A stretch of DNA of 64,000 nucleotides from Flavobacterium sp. (GCF_030146175.1 NZ_JASLCE010000013.1:1-64000); one strand, 5' to 3'. Positions 52,097 through 61,810 are shown, counted from the first letter of the stretch. Made by a program: numbers and translations. The notes: generated by a model from the letters alone, not told the origin.

Positions 52097-53566
52097 TTAT
52101 CGTTTTAACCGAACCATCGTCAGGACTTTATCCATAACGAAATTAATATCTTCCGAAATTTTAAAGCTATAATTCAGATATAAGTATACGACCGAAATCA
52201 ATGTTGATTTTAGCAGGATTCCAATCACCGCATGAAACGGGAAATCCCAATAATAAAAAGCAAAAAAGCAGCCCAGCGAGATGGCAAAGGAATAAAGTGT
52301 TTTTTTGGAAAACGGAAACAACTTCATCCGAACCACTACAAAAAGTAATTTCGCCACGCTATAAAGCGTAATCGAAATCAGGGTAGCAATGGCCGCTCCT
52401 TCGATTCCCAACCGCGGAATAAAATACATATTCAGACTTACGGTGAGGAAAACCAACAGCAATCCTAAAAACAAAACTGCCCGATAATATTTGGAATTAA
52501 AAATAATGGCATTGTTATTTCCTAAAAGCAAATCGAAATATTTGGAAAGTCCGATCACAAAAACCACAAAAATCCCACCGCTATAATTGGCCGGCAAAAG
52601 CGTATATAATTCTTTTACATTTACCAAAATTCCCAAAAACACCAATCCGCCAACAACCTGTAAGGAGATTGATGTTTTTTTATAGAGTTCGTTAAGTTCG
52701 TCGTGTTTATTTTCGGTCATTAATTTGGCCGTAATCGGATACGTAATCTGGTGCATCGCCCGACTGGGAACCGAGATAACCGTCGCAATAAAAATGGCCA
52801 CCGAATAATAGGCAATATTTTCTATCGCGATATATTGACCAATCATGTTTTTATCCACATCCAATAACATGTTCGCAATACTACCCGACAGGATAATAAA
52901 CGACGAATACACCAATACGGCGCGGGTATTGTGCGGCAATTTAAATCGGAATACGATCGGTTTGACTTTAAAAGCATAAAACAGCATGAGCAACATCACC
53001 GCCAAATAAATCAACATCAGGAAATTTACAAAAGCCTCGGGTGTAATCCATTTAAAATAAACCGAAAACAGGAAAATGGTAATAAAAATACGAAGTGCAA
53101 TTTCTTTGATAAAACTTCCGAAAACCGATTGCATATGCACTTTCACCCAGGCATAAAAAATCTCGAAATATCCCATACACAACCCAATAACCGGAATTTG
53201 CCAGACATATTCATAAATGATCGGATTTTTTCGGGATAAAAACGAAGCTATAGCCGAATAACCAAAAGTCCCAAACAGCATCATCGGAATGATCAGTAAA
53301 AAAGGAAGAAACAACACCAGTGTTAAGAACGCTTCTTTTTCTTCTTCCGTTTTATAATGGGTGAAATATTTGATCAGTGTGTTATGTACACCAAAAGCCA
53401 TCAAAGGCATAATGATATTGGCCGACGACAACAAATAGCCCGTTAACCCATAATAGGTTTCGCCCAGAAACTTCGGATACATAAACAACGTATTCGCTGC
53501 ACCGATAGCAAAACCGATATAGGTAATAATGGTATTTTTTATGGATTGATTAATGACAATTCCCAT
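52097..53566 (-). CDS. Polysaccharide/oligosaccharide flippase (Wzx-like)
   Basis: 489 residues, hydrophobic throughout, with about 14 TM helices. The start, INQSIKNTIITYIGFAIGAANTLFMYPKFLGETYYGL, is typical of the MOP-superfamily polysaccharide-export branch. It probably flips lipid-linked glycans across the inner membrane for O-antigen or capsule assembly. It is the last gene of an operon with a glycosyltransferase (1-bp gap) and a YfhO protein, which supports a cell-surface glycan role. Confidence 0.9.
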   Translation of the reverse strand: MGIVINQSIKNTIITYIGFAIGAANTLFMYPKFLGETYYGLTGYLLSSANIIMPLMAFGVHNTLIKYFTHYKTEEEKEAFLTLVLFLPFLLIIPMMLFGTFGYSAIASFLSRKNPIIYEYVWQIPVIGLCMGYFEIFYAWVKVHMQSVFGSFIKEIALRIFITIFLFSVYFKWITPEAFVNFLMLIYLAVMLLMLFYAFKVKPIVFRFKLPHNTRAVLVYSSFIILSGSIANMLLDVDKNMIGQYIAIENIAYYSVAIFIATVISVPSRAMHQITYPITAKLMTENKHDELNELYKKTSISLQVVGGLVFLGILVNVKELYTLLPANYSGGIFVVFVIGLSKYFDLLLGNNNAIIFNSKYYRAVLFLGLLLVFLTVSLNMYFIPRLGIEGAAIATLISITLYSVAKLLFVVVRMKLFPFSKKTLYSFAISLGCFFAFYYWDFPFHAVIGILLKSTLISVVYLYLNYSFKISEDINFVMDKVLTMVRLKR

Positions 53567-53567
53567 A

Positions 53568-54845
53568 CTATTTCAATAAATCGGCCAGTTGTTTGGTTAA
53601 ATTCCTACGGCTGTATTGTTGTAAACCTACCGGATATACTTTTAGGTTTTGCGTCAGATAAAGTCTGTAATACGACAATAACGTCTCTTTTACCAAATCT
53701 TTATTATCGTATAAGGCAAAAACACCGGTATTCGTTTGTTTTATGATTCCGGCAAAATCGGCATCTTCCGGACCAATTGCCAGAATCGGTCGTTCGGAAA
53801 CCATATATTCGAACAATTTCCCCGGGATAATACTTTTGGTTTCTTCCGAGTCGATTTCAACCAGCAATAACACCTGCGAACTTCGTTGCTGTTGCACAGC
53901 TTCCTGATGGGAAACATAGCCTAGGTTATTCACATAAGGCGAAAGTCGGAACTCCTCGATCGTTTCGAGTACTTCCTGACTCGTTGCTCCGATTAACTTT
54001 AATTCGAAATGATCTTTAAAACCCGGTTCCTCTTTTATCAGTTCGCTAAGTGCTTTCCATAAAATCCGCGGATTACGTTCGGACAAAAATGACCCGATAT
54101 GCGCCAATGAAAACTTCTCATCCAACGGAAGTCGGGTTACGTTTTCCACGTCGTAACCGTTTGTAATCACATGAATAGGTTTGGACGTAATCGCCTCAAA
54201 CTCTTTTTGCGTCGTACGACTTGTCACCAGTAGAAAATCAGCTTCCTGCATCACTTTTCGTTCCAGATCTTTGTGCTTTTGAGCAGCATAATCCGATAAT
54301 TTTAATGCTTTATGATACCCGATAGTCGTCCATGGATCGCGGAAATCGGCCACCCATCGAATGCCCGTTTGCTCCTTTAAATGCATCCCGATAAGGTGCA
54401 AACTGTGCGGCGGACCGGTTGTAATTACCGTATCAATTCCGTTTTCTTTGATATACCGTTGTAAATAGGCTACCGAAGGTTTTACCCATAACACCCGTGC
54501 ATCCGGGATAAACAAATTCCCTCTGGTCCATAACATCAGGCGTTCGAGGAACGATTGCTTCTTTTTGTTCGGGATAATTCCGGAACTGATTTTTTTGGTT
54601 TTATTTTTAGAAAAAACCGATGCCCAGGCATACGGTTCTGTAATTTTCTTTTGTAATACCGTCACCCCTTGCGGCACTTCGTCCAGTAATTTGGCATCCT
54701 GTAACGGATAGGTCGGGTTCTCCGGAATATACACAATTGGTTCCACTCCGAACTCCGGTAAGTACTTCACAAACTTCAGCCAACGCTGTACACCCGGTCC
54801 TCCGGCCGGTGGCCAATAATAGGTTATAATCAGTACTTTCTTCAT
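53568..54845 (-). CDS. Glycosyltransferase family 4-like protein
   Basis: 425 residues with a GT-B fold. YYWPPAGGPGVQRWLKFVKYLPEFGVEPIVYIPENPTYP is the N-terminal glycine-rich loop of GT4/WsaF-like enzymes. VITTGPPHSLHLIGMHLKEQTGIRWVADFRDPWTTIGYH follows. The C-terminal donor domain includes IIPGKLFEYMVSERPILAIGPEDADFAGII with the E-x7-E-like nucleotide-sugar site. It is likely to transfer a sugar onto the lipid-linked glycan handled by the adjacent flippase. The start is 5 bp after the YfhO stop. Confidence 0.9.
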   Translation of the reverse strand: MKKVLIITYYWPPAGGPGVQRWLKFVKYLPEFGVEPIVYIPENPTYPLQDAKLLDEVPQGVTVLQKKITEPYAWASVFSKNKTKKISSGIIPNKKKQSFLERLMLWTRGNLFIPDARVLWVKPSVAYLQRYIKENGIDTVITTGPPHSLHLIGMHLKEQTGIRWVADFRDPWTTIGYHKALKLSDYAAQKHKDLERKVMQEADFLLVTSRTTQKEFEAITSKPIHVITNGYDVENVTRLPLDEKFSLAHIGSFLSERNPRILWKALSELIKEEPGFKDHFELKLIGATSQEVLETIEEFRLSPYVNNLGYVSHQEAVQQQRSSQVLLLVEIDSEETKSIIPGKLFEYMVSERPILAIGPEDADFAGIIKQTNTGVFALYDNKDLVKETLLSYYRLYLTQNLKVYPVGLQQYSRRNLTKQLADLLK

Positions 54846-54850
54846 TATCG

Positions 54851-57286
54851 CTACGACGGGATCTGCTGTTTCTTTTTGTTGTCAAAATAAATACCGGCAA
54901 TGATCAACGCTAACATCACGATAAAGCTAATCAATGAAATCATACTTCCTTTTTTGATGACTTCCGGTTCGAATTTGAATTCAATCGTATGTTTTCCGGC
55001 TGGAACTTCCATCGCACGCAATACATAATTCACTGCAAAATGAGGTACTTCCTTACCATCGATAGTCGCTTTCCATCCTTTCGGGTAATACACTTCCGAG
55101 AAAACCGCCAATCCTTTATTTGGATTATTGGCTGTATATTTCAGGTAGTTTGGTTCGTATTGTGTTAATTTGATGGTCGCTGTCGAATCGGTTACAAACG
55201 TATTTTCTTTTACTACACCGGCAAATTCTTTCTGATTCAGCACGGCTGTTTTTTTCGTATCCAGTTTATCCAGTGCTTTCATTTCGGCATCCGGCGTATC
55301 CACTTTTTTCACGTCGCTCACAAACCAGGCGTTTCCATTTGCTTCCGCATTTTTTAGTGGAATATCCTGCCCCTGATCGTCTTTCTGAATGATATATTTT
55401 ACATTCAGCATGTTTAACACACCAATGTTGTTTTTCGCAATCTGATAATCGAACAGCTGTTGCATTTTTCTTGGTTTGGCCGCATGATAACCGCCAATCG
55501 AGCTATGGAAATAGGACGTTCTGGCGCTCGACATGTTTCCTTCGACTTCAAACACACGGTAGTGCGTGGTGTCTTTTAGAATCTGTTCGTCGGCCGGAGT
55601 CGCTTCAAACGGAACATCCGCCTGACGTGCCGATACAAAACTATCGCTGTTTACATAATTTTTATCCACAAAGAATAAATCACCTACCATTAGTACGCCT
55701 ACCAAAACCACTGCTGTTACCTGCGACAATTTGTTTTTAGAGAACAACCATAAAATAGCAGCCGCTAGCAAAATCAATACGCCCGAACGCAATAAATCGG
55801 ATACATACATCGCTGCACGTTGTTCTTTTAAAGCGTCGATAAACGGAGGGCCCATTTCGCCATAGGCCTTTAAATACATACTGTCACTTCCGCCGGTAAA
55901 GTCGAACATTCCTTTGGCAAACAACAATATTACTACTACCCCCAATGCCGTAGCACCCGATTTCCATAGGGCATTCCAACGCTCTTTTTCTTCGGCTTTA
56001 AAGAAAGACTGCAATCCTAAAACCGCCAGAACCGGCATACACAATTCCAGGATTACCTGAATTGAAGACACGGCACGGAATTTATTGTACATCGGCACAT
56101 AATCGATAAAGAAGTTGGTCAGCGCCGGGAAATATTTCCCCCACGACAAAAACAACGACATTAAAGCTCCGGCCAGAAAGGCATATTTAATTTTTCGGTT
56201 ATCGACAAACAACGCCAATACAGCCAGGAAGAAAACGATAGCTCCAATATAGGCCGGTGCGGCTACAATGGGCTGTGCTCCCCAATAGGTTGGCACACTC
56301 GATACAAAATCTTTCGCCTGACTTGGAGAGGCTCCCTGATTGGAAATAAACTCATACATGGGTGAATTTTCGCCTACATTTTCATGGTTCGAACCACCAA
56401 ATAAACGCGGTGCAATCAGGTTAAAGCTTTCGGCAATACCGTAACTATATTCGGTGATATATTCGTAGGACATCGCATTGCTGCTTTCTTTTTTAGAACC
56501 GTCCGGATTAAAGGTCAGTTCACTATCACTTCGGGTACTGTATTTGGCATATTCCGAAGTGGCCATTAAATTCGTTGCGTTTACACCGATACTCAAAATA
56601 CCGGCAATCGCAAACGTGGCGACAATGATTCCAAGATCTTTATATTCTTTATTTTTAATATACTGAACCAGATAATAAATTCCGATTACCAATAGGAATA
56701 ACAACAGATAATAGGTCATCTGGAAGTGATTCGCATTGATTTCCAACGCGGCTGCGAGCATCGTGAGTATTCCGCCTGCCAAATAGCGTTTCCGGAATAC
56801 CAGAATCACCCCGGCAACTACCATAGGCATATAGGCGATGGCATGGGCTTTTGCATTATGTCCGACACCGAGAATGATGATCAGATAGGTTGAAAAACCG
56901 AAAGCCAGCGCTCCGAAAAATGCTTTCAGGCTATCGACACGAAATACACGTAACAGTATATAAAATCCAAGGAAATACAGAAACAGATAATCGGCCGGAC
57001 GCGGCAGAAAACGGATTACCGAGTCCAGTTGTTTGATAAAATTATTAGGATAATTGGCACCCAACTGGTAGGTTGGCATTCCGCCAAAAGCACTATCCGT
57101 CCAATAGGGTTCTTGTCCGGTTGTTTTTCTAAAATCGGTTTGTTCTTTCGCCATACCGATATATTGCGCGATATCGGATTGGAAAACTTTTTTCCCTTGC
57201 AATACAGGATGAAAATACAATAAAGAGATTAGTACGAAGCCAAGTATTGCCAGTACATGGGGATAAAATTTAGAAAGGTTTTTCAT
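54851..57286 (-). CDS. YfhO family membrane protein
   Basis: 811 residues. Many TM helices occupy residues ~10-560 (VLAILGFVLISLLYFHPVLQG at the N-terminus), a large extracytoplasmic domain lies at ~560-775 (YHAAKPRKMQQLFDYQIAKNNIGVLNMLNVKYII, VFSEVYYPKGWKATIDGKEVPHFAVNYVLRAMEVPAGKHTIEF), and a last TM helix is near the C-terminus. This is the YfhO fold, a GT-C-like group implicated in adding sugars to lipid-linked or wall polymers in Gram-positives. It is the first gene of the three-gene surface-glycan operon. Confidence 0.92.
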   Translation of the reverse strand: MKNLSKFYPHVLAILGFVLISLLYFHPVLQGKKVFQSDIAQYIGMAKEQTDFRKTTGQEPYWTDSAFGGMPTYQLGANYPNNFIKQLDSVIRFLPRPADYLFLYFLGFYILLRVFRVDSLKAFFGALAFGFSTYLIIILGVGHNAKAHAIAYMPMVVAGVILVFRKRYLAGGILTMLAAALEINANHFQMTYYLLLFLLVIGIYYLVQYIKNKEYKDLGIIVATFAIAGILSIGVNATNLMATSEYAKYSTRSDSELTFNPDGSKKESSNAMSYEYITEYSYGIAESFNLIAPRLFGGSNHENVGENSPMYEFISNQGASPSQAKDFVSSVPTYWGAQPIVAAPAYIGAIVFFLAVLALFVDNRKIKYAFLAGALMSLFLSWGKYFPALTNFFIDYVPMYNKFRAVSSIQVILELCMPVLAVLGLQSFFKAEEKERWNALWKSGATALGVVVILLFAKGMFDFTGGSDSMYLKAYGEMGPPFIDALKEQRAAMYVSDLLRSGVLILLAAAILWLFSKNKLSQVTAVVLVGVLMVGDLFFVDKNYVNSDSFVSARQADVPFEATPADEQILKDTTHYRVFEVEGNMSSARTSYFHSSIGGYHAAKPRKMQQLFDYQIAKNNIGVLNMLNVKYIIQKDDQGQDIPLKNAEANGNAWFVSDVKKVDTPDAEMKALDKLDTKKTAVLNQKEFAGVVKENTFVTDSTATIKLTQYEPNYLKYTANNPNKGLAVFSEVYYPKGWKATIDGKEVPHFAVNYVLRAMEVPAGKHTIEFKFEPEVIKKGSMISLISFIVMLALIIAGIYFDNKKKQQIPS

Positions 57287-57366
57287 AAAACGAATTTAGC
57301 CTAATAATAGTAGGCTAAAATAGAAATAAAAGTATTGTAAAAAAAGAAAAAGAGTAGCTTTAAACA

Positions 57367-57636
57367 CTACTCTAACTCTTCGAAATCGATATATTCTCCA
57401 ACTTTTTTCTTTTCCTTTGGTTTATCGGACGAAAAGTTGGATTGTGTATTTTGTTGCTGTTGCGTTTGTTGCTGGTTATAATATTGTTGTTGCTGCTGGA
57501 AATTTTCTTCTGCTTTTTTCACCACCTGCTGTAAAAAGTAAGGTGCCAATAGTTTCATTACAAATTTCAGGGCATAGTAAATTACAATAATCCACAACAA
57601 CGTTTTTACAAGACCGCTAAATGATGCCGTATCCAT
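57367..57636 (-). CDS. DUF4834 family small membrane protein
   Basis: 89 residues. A single N-terminal TM helix (GLVKTLLWIIVIYYALKFVMKLLAPYFL) is followed by a Gln/Asn-rich stretch (FQQQQQYYNQQQTQQQQNTQSN) and a lysine-rich end with the conserved GEYIDFEELE. This matches DUF4834, a Bacteroidota family without known function. A -7 box lies just upstream (57653-57660). The poly-Gln tract is the only low-complexity coding segment of note in the window. Confidence 0.85.
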   Translation of the reverse strand: MDTASFSGLVKTLLWIIVIYYALKFVMKLLAPYFLQQVVKKAEENFQQQQQYYNQQQTQQQQNTQSNFSSDKPKEKKKVGEYIDFEELE

Positions 57637-57652
57637 AATCTATAATTTTTTC

Positions 57653-57660
57653 CAAATTTA
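57653..57660 (-). promoter_or_regulatory. -7 element TAAATTTG of the DUF4834 gene
   Basis: CAAATTTA on the plus strand reads TAAATTTG on the minus strand, about 17 bp before the start at 57636. Confidence 0.6.
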
Positions 57661-57714
57661 CTAAATCCAACGGTTAAAAATAAATTCTATTTCTTAAAAT
57701 AATAATAAAATAAC

Positions 57715-57722
57715 TACATTTG
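57715..57722 (+). promoter_or_regulatory. -7 element TACATTTG
   Basis: An exact TAnnTTTG match 38 bp before the ATG at 57761. Confidence 0.6.
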
Positions 57723-57760
57723 ATTTTACGTTTATACGTTACTGAAAACTCTTTTTACCC

Positions 57761-58711
57761 ATGATAAAGCATTTTAAACTCAAGATAGCAGGTCTGCTTC
57801 TATTTTCCACTTCCGTACATTACGCCCAGTTTACCGACGAGATCAACTCGAATCGTCCGGGTAAATCCCACGGTGCCTTTTCGGTTGGAAAAACGGTAAT
57901 TCAGGCCGAAGCCGGTACCTATTATATTAACGACAAACACAAATACTTAGGGTATAAATCGTCCGGTTTTGGGGGCGAATTGAGCTTGCGTTACGGTGCG
58001 GTTCTGGAGCAATTGGAGTTTATCGGCGATATTCAATACCAGTTTGATACCTATAAAACCGATTATTCCGAAACCAGTCGAACCGGTATCAAACAAGCTT
58101 TAATCGGAGCCAAATACCTGGTGTACGATCCATTTAAAAATCACGTAGACAAAGTAAACATCTATAGCTGGAAAGCCAATCATCGTTTTAAATGGCGTCA
58201 GTTTATCCCGGCTGTTGGTGTGTATGCCGGAGCCAATTTTGCTTTATCCGACAGTTATAAAATCCCGGACGAACCAGCTTTTAGTCCGAGAGTGATGTTG
58301 ATCACCCAAAACCATTTTGGTGCACAATGGGTGTTGGTCGGAAACTTTATCGCCGACAAGTTTATTTCCGAATATAAGAGTTATGGCTATATTCTAACGT
58401 TAACGCGCGGAATCAACGCCAAATGGTCGGCTTTCCTGGAAAACCAGGGTTATCAAAGTGATTATTATTCTGACATGATTTTTAGAGGTGGTGCAGCTTA
58501 TCTGCTTCAGAAAAACATGCAGATCGATGCTTCCATTGGAGCAAACATCAAAGACACACCGGCTTTAATCATAGGTGGAATCGGATTTTCATGGCGTTTT
58601 GACAAAAACTATAAACCGGTAGAAATCAAAAGCGGAAAAGAAGAAAAAGGCAAAAAAGACGGTAAAAAAGAAGAAAAGAAAAAACGTGTTGACGAAGTAC
58701 AACCCGAATAG
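57761..58711 (+). CDS. Outer-membrane transporter-like protein (MetA-pathway phenol-degradation type)
   Basis: 316 residues. The signal peptide is IKHFKLKIAGLLLFSTSVHYAQ. FTDEINSNRPGKSHGAFSVGKTVIQAEAGTYYI and ELSLRYGAVLEQLEFIGDIQYQ are the opening strands of the PF13557-type barrel (DUF of phenol MetA degradation). Alternating aromatic beta strands continue to about residue 285. The last ~30 residues are a lysine/glutamate-rich tail (KSGKEEKGKKDGKKEEKKKR), unusual for a barrel end and likely periplasmic or surface-exposed. The substrate is not known. The next gene starts 8 bp downstream. Confidence 0.8.
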   Translation: MIKHFKLKIAGLLLFSTSVHYAQFTDEINSNRPGKSHGAFSVGKTVIQAEAGTYYINDKHKYLGYKSSGFGGELSLRYGAVLEQLEFIGDIQYQFDTYKTDYSETSRTGIKQALIGAKYLVYDPFKNHVDKVNIYSWKANHRFKWRQFIPAVGVYAGANFALSDSYKIPDEPAFSPRVMLITQNHFGAQWVLVGNFIADKFISEYKSYGYILTLTRGINAKWSAFLENQGYQSDYYSDMIFRGGAAYLLQKNMQIDASIGANIKDTPALIIGGIGFSWRFDKNYKPVEIKSGKEEKGKKDGKKEEKKKRVDEVQPE

Positions 58712-58719
58712 ATTTTAAA

Positions 58720-59835
58720 ATGATTACAATAAAAGAAGCCCTCACTCAAAAGGAAATGACCGATTTCGTTACCTTTCCTTTTCAGTTATATAAAAACAAT
58801 CCCTATTGGGTTCCTCCGTTGATCAAAGATGAACTAAAGAGTTTTAACCCCAAAAATGATATTTTTAAAAGCGTAACCGCTCGCTATTTTCTGGCGTATC
58901 AAGACGGAAAACTTGCAGGCCGGATTGCTGCGATTATCAACTGGACGGAAGTCAACACACTACACAAATCGAAAGTGCGCTTTGGCTGGTTTGACGTGAT
59001 CGATAACCTCGAAGTGACCAAAGCGTTACTGGATAAAGTAATCGAACTCGGCAAAGAACACAACCTTGACTATATGGAAGGTCCTGTGGGTTTTTCCAAC
59101 ATGGACAAAGCCGGAATGCTTACCGAAGGCTTTGATCAGATTGCGACAATGATCGGACTTTATAACCACGCTTATTATCCGGAACATCTGGAAAAGTTAG
59201 GCTTTACCAAAGAAGCGGAATGGCTGGAATATAAAATCGATGCCAAACAGGTTGACTTAGGTAAAATTGAGCCGCTGTCGCGCATTATCGAGCAACGCTA
59301 TGCCGTCAAAAGCCTGAATTTTAAATCGACAAAAGACATTATTCCATATGTAGATGAAATGTTTGGGCTTTTAAACAAAACCTACGCCGAATTACAGAGT
59401 TTTGTTCCGATCGAACAATTTCAAATTGATCATTATAAAGAAAAATACATCTCGTTTATCCATCCCGATTTTATCACCTGCGTAACCGACAAAGATGGCA
59501 AAATGATTGCCTTTGGTATTACGATGCCTTCGTTTTCCAAAGCGTTTCAGAAAGCCAATGGAAAACTCTTCCCATTTGGTTTCCTGCATTTGTTACGCGC
59601 TATGAAAAAGAATGATCATGCTGAGTTTTATCTGATTGGCGTGGATCCGGAATATCAGAACAAAGGGGTTACCGCGTTGATTTTAAAAAGGATGTATGAG
59701 GTTTTTACCAAGCGTGGCATTCTAACCGTAGAAACCAATCCGCAGTTGGAAGAAAACAAAAAGATACAACAACTTTGGAAAAATTTTAGTCCGATTATCC
59801 ATAAAAGACGTAAAACATTCCGTAAAGATTTATAA
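58720..59835 (+). CDS. GNAT-superfamily acyltransferase-like protein
   Basis: 371 residues, cytosolic. Residues ~1-75 (TFPFQLYKNNPYWVPPLIKDELKSFNPKNDIF ... GRIAAIINW) and ~170-371 form two GNAT-like halves, with the acyl-CoA-binding pattern LIGVDPEYQNKGVTALILKRMYEVF near residue 310. DYMEGPVGFSNMDKAGMLTEGFD lies in the centre. Databases often label this family GTP cyclohydrolase, but no GTP cyclohydrolase motif is seen. It is probably an N-acyltransferase. It is the second gene of a two-gene operon with the outer-membrane protein. Confidence 0.78.
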   Translation: MITIKEALTQKEMTDFVTFPFQLYKNNPYWVPPLIKDELKSFNPKNDIFKSVTARYFLAYQDGKLAGRIAAIINWTEVNTLHKSKVRFGWFDVIDNLEVTKALLDKVIELGKEHNLDYMEGPVGFSNMDKAGMLTEGFDQIATMIGLYNHAYYPEHLEKLGFTKEAEWLEYKIDAKQVDLGKIEPLSRIIEQRYAVKSLNFKSTKDIIPYVDEMFGLLNKTYAELQSFVPIEQFQIDHYKEKYISFIHPDFITCVTDKDGKMIAFGITMPSFSKAFQKANGKLFPFGFLHLLRAMKKNDHAEFYLIGVDPEYQNKGVTALILKRMYEVFTKRGILTVETNPQLEENKKIQQLWKNFSPIIHKRRKTFRKDL

Positions 59836-59836
59836 T

Positions 59837-59870
59837 AAAAAGAGACTATCAGATGATAGTCTCTTTTTTG
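59837..59870 (+). terminator. Terminator of the acyltransferase operon
   Basis: AAAAAGAGACTATC and GATAGTCTCTTTTTT pair around AGAT, directly after the stop. Confidence 0.9.
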
Positions 59871-59884
59871 TTTTACACTAAAAT

Positions 59885-59940
59885 GCCAAACCTAACAGGT
59901 CTATATTGCAAATGCTAAAAGACCTGTCAGGTTTATTATC
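59885..59940. repeat. Intergenic palindromic repeat, copy 1
   Basis: A 56-bp unit: AACCTAACAGGTC at the left and GACCTGTCAGGTT at the right can pair as a long stem around ATATTGCAAATGCTAAAA. Copy 2 follows at an 80-bp period. Confidence 0.75.
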
Positions 59941-59964
59941 ATTGAATAATCATTTCTCTTAAAA

Positions 59965-60020
59965 GCCAAACCCGACAGGTCTATATTACAAACGCTAAAA
60001 GACCTGTCAGGTTTAATATC
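59965..60020. repeat. Intergenic palindromic repeat, copy 2
   Basis: A 56-bp unit almost identical to copy 1, with the left arm AACCCGACAGGTC and the right arm GACCTGTCAGGTT. The loop is the same apart from two or three bases. Confidence 0.75.
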
Positions 60021-60063
60021 TATTAGAATAATCTATTCCCTTTTATTCGTATTCAATCTAAAA

Positions 60064-60109
60064 GTCAAACTATATTGAAAACGCTAAAAGATCTGTCGGG
60101 TTTAAATAA
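60064..60109. repeat. Intergenic palindromic repeat, copy 3 (degenerate)
   Basis: The loop and right arm are kept (ACGCTAAAAGATCTGTCGGG), but about 11 bp of the left arm are missing, so the stem can no longer form. Confidence 0.65.
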
Positions 60110-60112
60110 ATA

Positions 60113-60145
60113 AAAAAAAGACTGTCTTAAGAGACAGTCTTTTTC
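60113..60145. terminator. Terminator of the beta-propeller-type lipoprotein gene
   Basis: AAAAAAGACTGTC and GACAGTCTTTTT pair around TTAAGA, 20 bp past the minus-strand stop at 60167. Confidence 0.85.
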
Positions 60146-60166
60146 CTTTTTTGAGAGATCCGATTT

Positions 60167-61810
60167 TTAATTTAATTTATTAAACGTATCGGTATAATTT
60201 CCTGTAATCGTTACATTGTTTCCTTTGGTAACCGAACCGTAGATCGTGATTGAAGATCCGCTACCTACGAATTCTAATGTCGCACCACTATTTAATACAA
60301 GGTTACCGTAAATTACTACACTACCTTCTACTTTAAGTTTTGCGTTACTGTTAATGTTTAATGACTGATAAGGATTATTCGCCTGACCTTGCGCCAAAGT
60401 TCCTTTCATATAGAACACACCACCACTGTTAATGTTCAATCCTTGCGATACCGCCATTGAACCACAGAAAGTAAGGTTTGCATTTACGTTAACACCTTGT
60501 ACAGAAGCCGAACCTTTATATTTTAGGTCTTGTCCTGAGTTAACATTTAACCACTGGTCACCTGGATAATTCGGGAAGCTTGTACAATCGATTGAACTCA
60601 CCGGAGCAGCAATCATCTTGATGATTTTCAGACCACCATTACCATTTGCTACGAAAATATAGTCTCCAGAACTTTTTACATAGTTTGCAGAACCGTTAGG
60701 CGTAGAAGCATTTAAAGCCAATGAACCTAAAAGTGATAATGATCCGGAAGTATTATAGATATATAAACCGGCAGCACCATTTGCAACGAATGCTTTATTG
60801 TTGTTAACCGATACCGCATTGGTAACGATATCCTGTTGATTAGCACCTGCAACATTAGTAGGTACTGCAATCGTTTGTGATTTAGCACCACTAGTAAGAT
60901 TATATACTCCTAAACCATTGTATCCTTCTGATACTAACACGCGGCTATCGGAGAAATCGATTGTTCTTTTAGCATCGGCTACGTCCTGAGATGTTGCGAA
61001 AGATGTTTGTAAAGCGAATGTATTTTGATCATACACTTTTACCCCTTGCGTACCACTCAACACAACAATTTTATTGTTTACACTTCCTAAAGCTCTTAAA
61101 TCCGCAACCGGGATTGAAGCCTCAAAAGTATTGTTTGCTTTGTTATAACGTACCAATTCTCCATTATATCCGGAAACCGCATAATATTTAGAGCTGGTTG
61201 CGAAGATATCCATCGTTACATTTCCTAAAATGCTTGTTGATGCATAGTTATTGGTTAACAATCCGTTTTGTAATGGCATTTTTGCTACAAAAGCAGGGCT
61301 CGTTGTACCAGAATTTGCATTAGCGCCAGAAGCACCTGCAATATATAAGAATCCGTCATTATACGAAATCGCGCTAATGTCGCTGTTCGGGAAAATCGCC
61401 TGAACCACTAACTGCGGATTGTTCGGATTTGAAATATTGATCACATCAATAGCTCCTAAATAGGTATCTCCTTCTGTATTATACGAAACATACGCATAAA
61501 CACCGTTGATATCCACGTGTGTAGCTTTTAAAACTTTTCCGTTGTAAGAAGGCGGATTTACTTCGGCTACTAAAGCTAATGGAAAATCGCTTCCGGCAGC
61601 AGTTGCCATTTTACCTTCTCCGTTGGTTAACTCTAAAACTCCGGAGTTCGAAAAACTGATTCGCTGATTTAAAGCGTTAATGTCTGAATTTAAGATAACT
61701 TTATCAGCATCTCCGTTAGGATTTACACCGTTCGTATCGTCAGACTGACATCCAATTACAGTAGCAAAAAGGGCCAAAACGGCAATCCCTGTTAATTTAT
61801 TTAATTTCAT
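60167..61810 (-). CDS. Surface lipoprotein with LVIVD-type repeats and a beta-helix-like tail
   Basis: 547 residues. The lipoprotein signal ends ATVIGC (Cys21), followed by QSDDT, consistent with the acidic surface-export signal of this phylum. Residues ~80-400 carry repeats of the LVIVD/propeller type: LKATHVDINGVYAYVSYN, YLGAIDVINISNPNNPQLV, KAFVANGAAGLYIYN and YIFVANGNGGLKIIKM. Residues ~410-547 are a short-repeat beta-helix-like region (GDQWLNVNSGQDLKYKGSASV, LNINSGGVFYMKGTL, LVLNSGATLEFVGSGSSI). The role is unknown; surface binding is likely. A -7 element lies upstream. Confidence 0.82.
   Translation of the reverse strand: MKLNKLTGIAVLALFATVIGCQSDDTNGVNPNGDADKVILNSDINALNQRISFSNSGVLELTNGEGKMATAAGSDFPLALVAEVNPPSYNGKVLKATHVDINGVYAYVSYNTEGDTYLGAIDVINISNPNNPQLVVQAIFPNSDISAISYNDGFLYIAGASGANANSGTTSPAFVAKMPLQNGLLTNNYASTSILGNVTMDIFATSSKYYAVSGYNGELVRYNKANNTFEASIPVADLRALGSVNNKIVVLSGTQGVKVYDQNTFALQTSFATSQDVADAKRTIDFSDSRVLVSEGYNGLGVYNLTSGAKSQTIAVPTNVAGANQQDIVTNAVSVNNNKAFVANGAAGLYIYNTSGSLSLLGSLALNASTPNGSANYVKSSGDYIFVANGNGGLKIIKMIAAPVSSIDCTSFPNYPGDQWLNVNSGQDLKYKGSASVQGVNVNANLTFCGSMAVSQGLNINSGGVFYMKGTLAQGQANNPYQSLNINSNAKLKVEGSVVIYGNLVLNSGATLEFVGSGSSITIYGSVTKGNNVTITGNYTDTFNKLN

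Noticed and set aside
59885-60109. Possible CRISPR array at the repeated palindromes
   Set aside because: Only three units, unequal periods, degenerate third copy, related spacers and no cas genes. The units pair as long stems, unlike CRISPR repeats with unique spacers.
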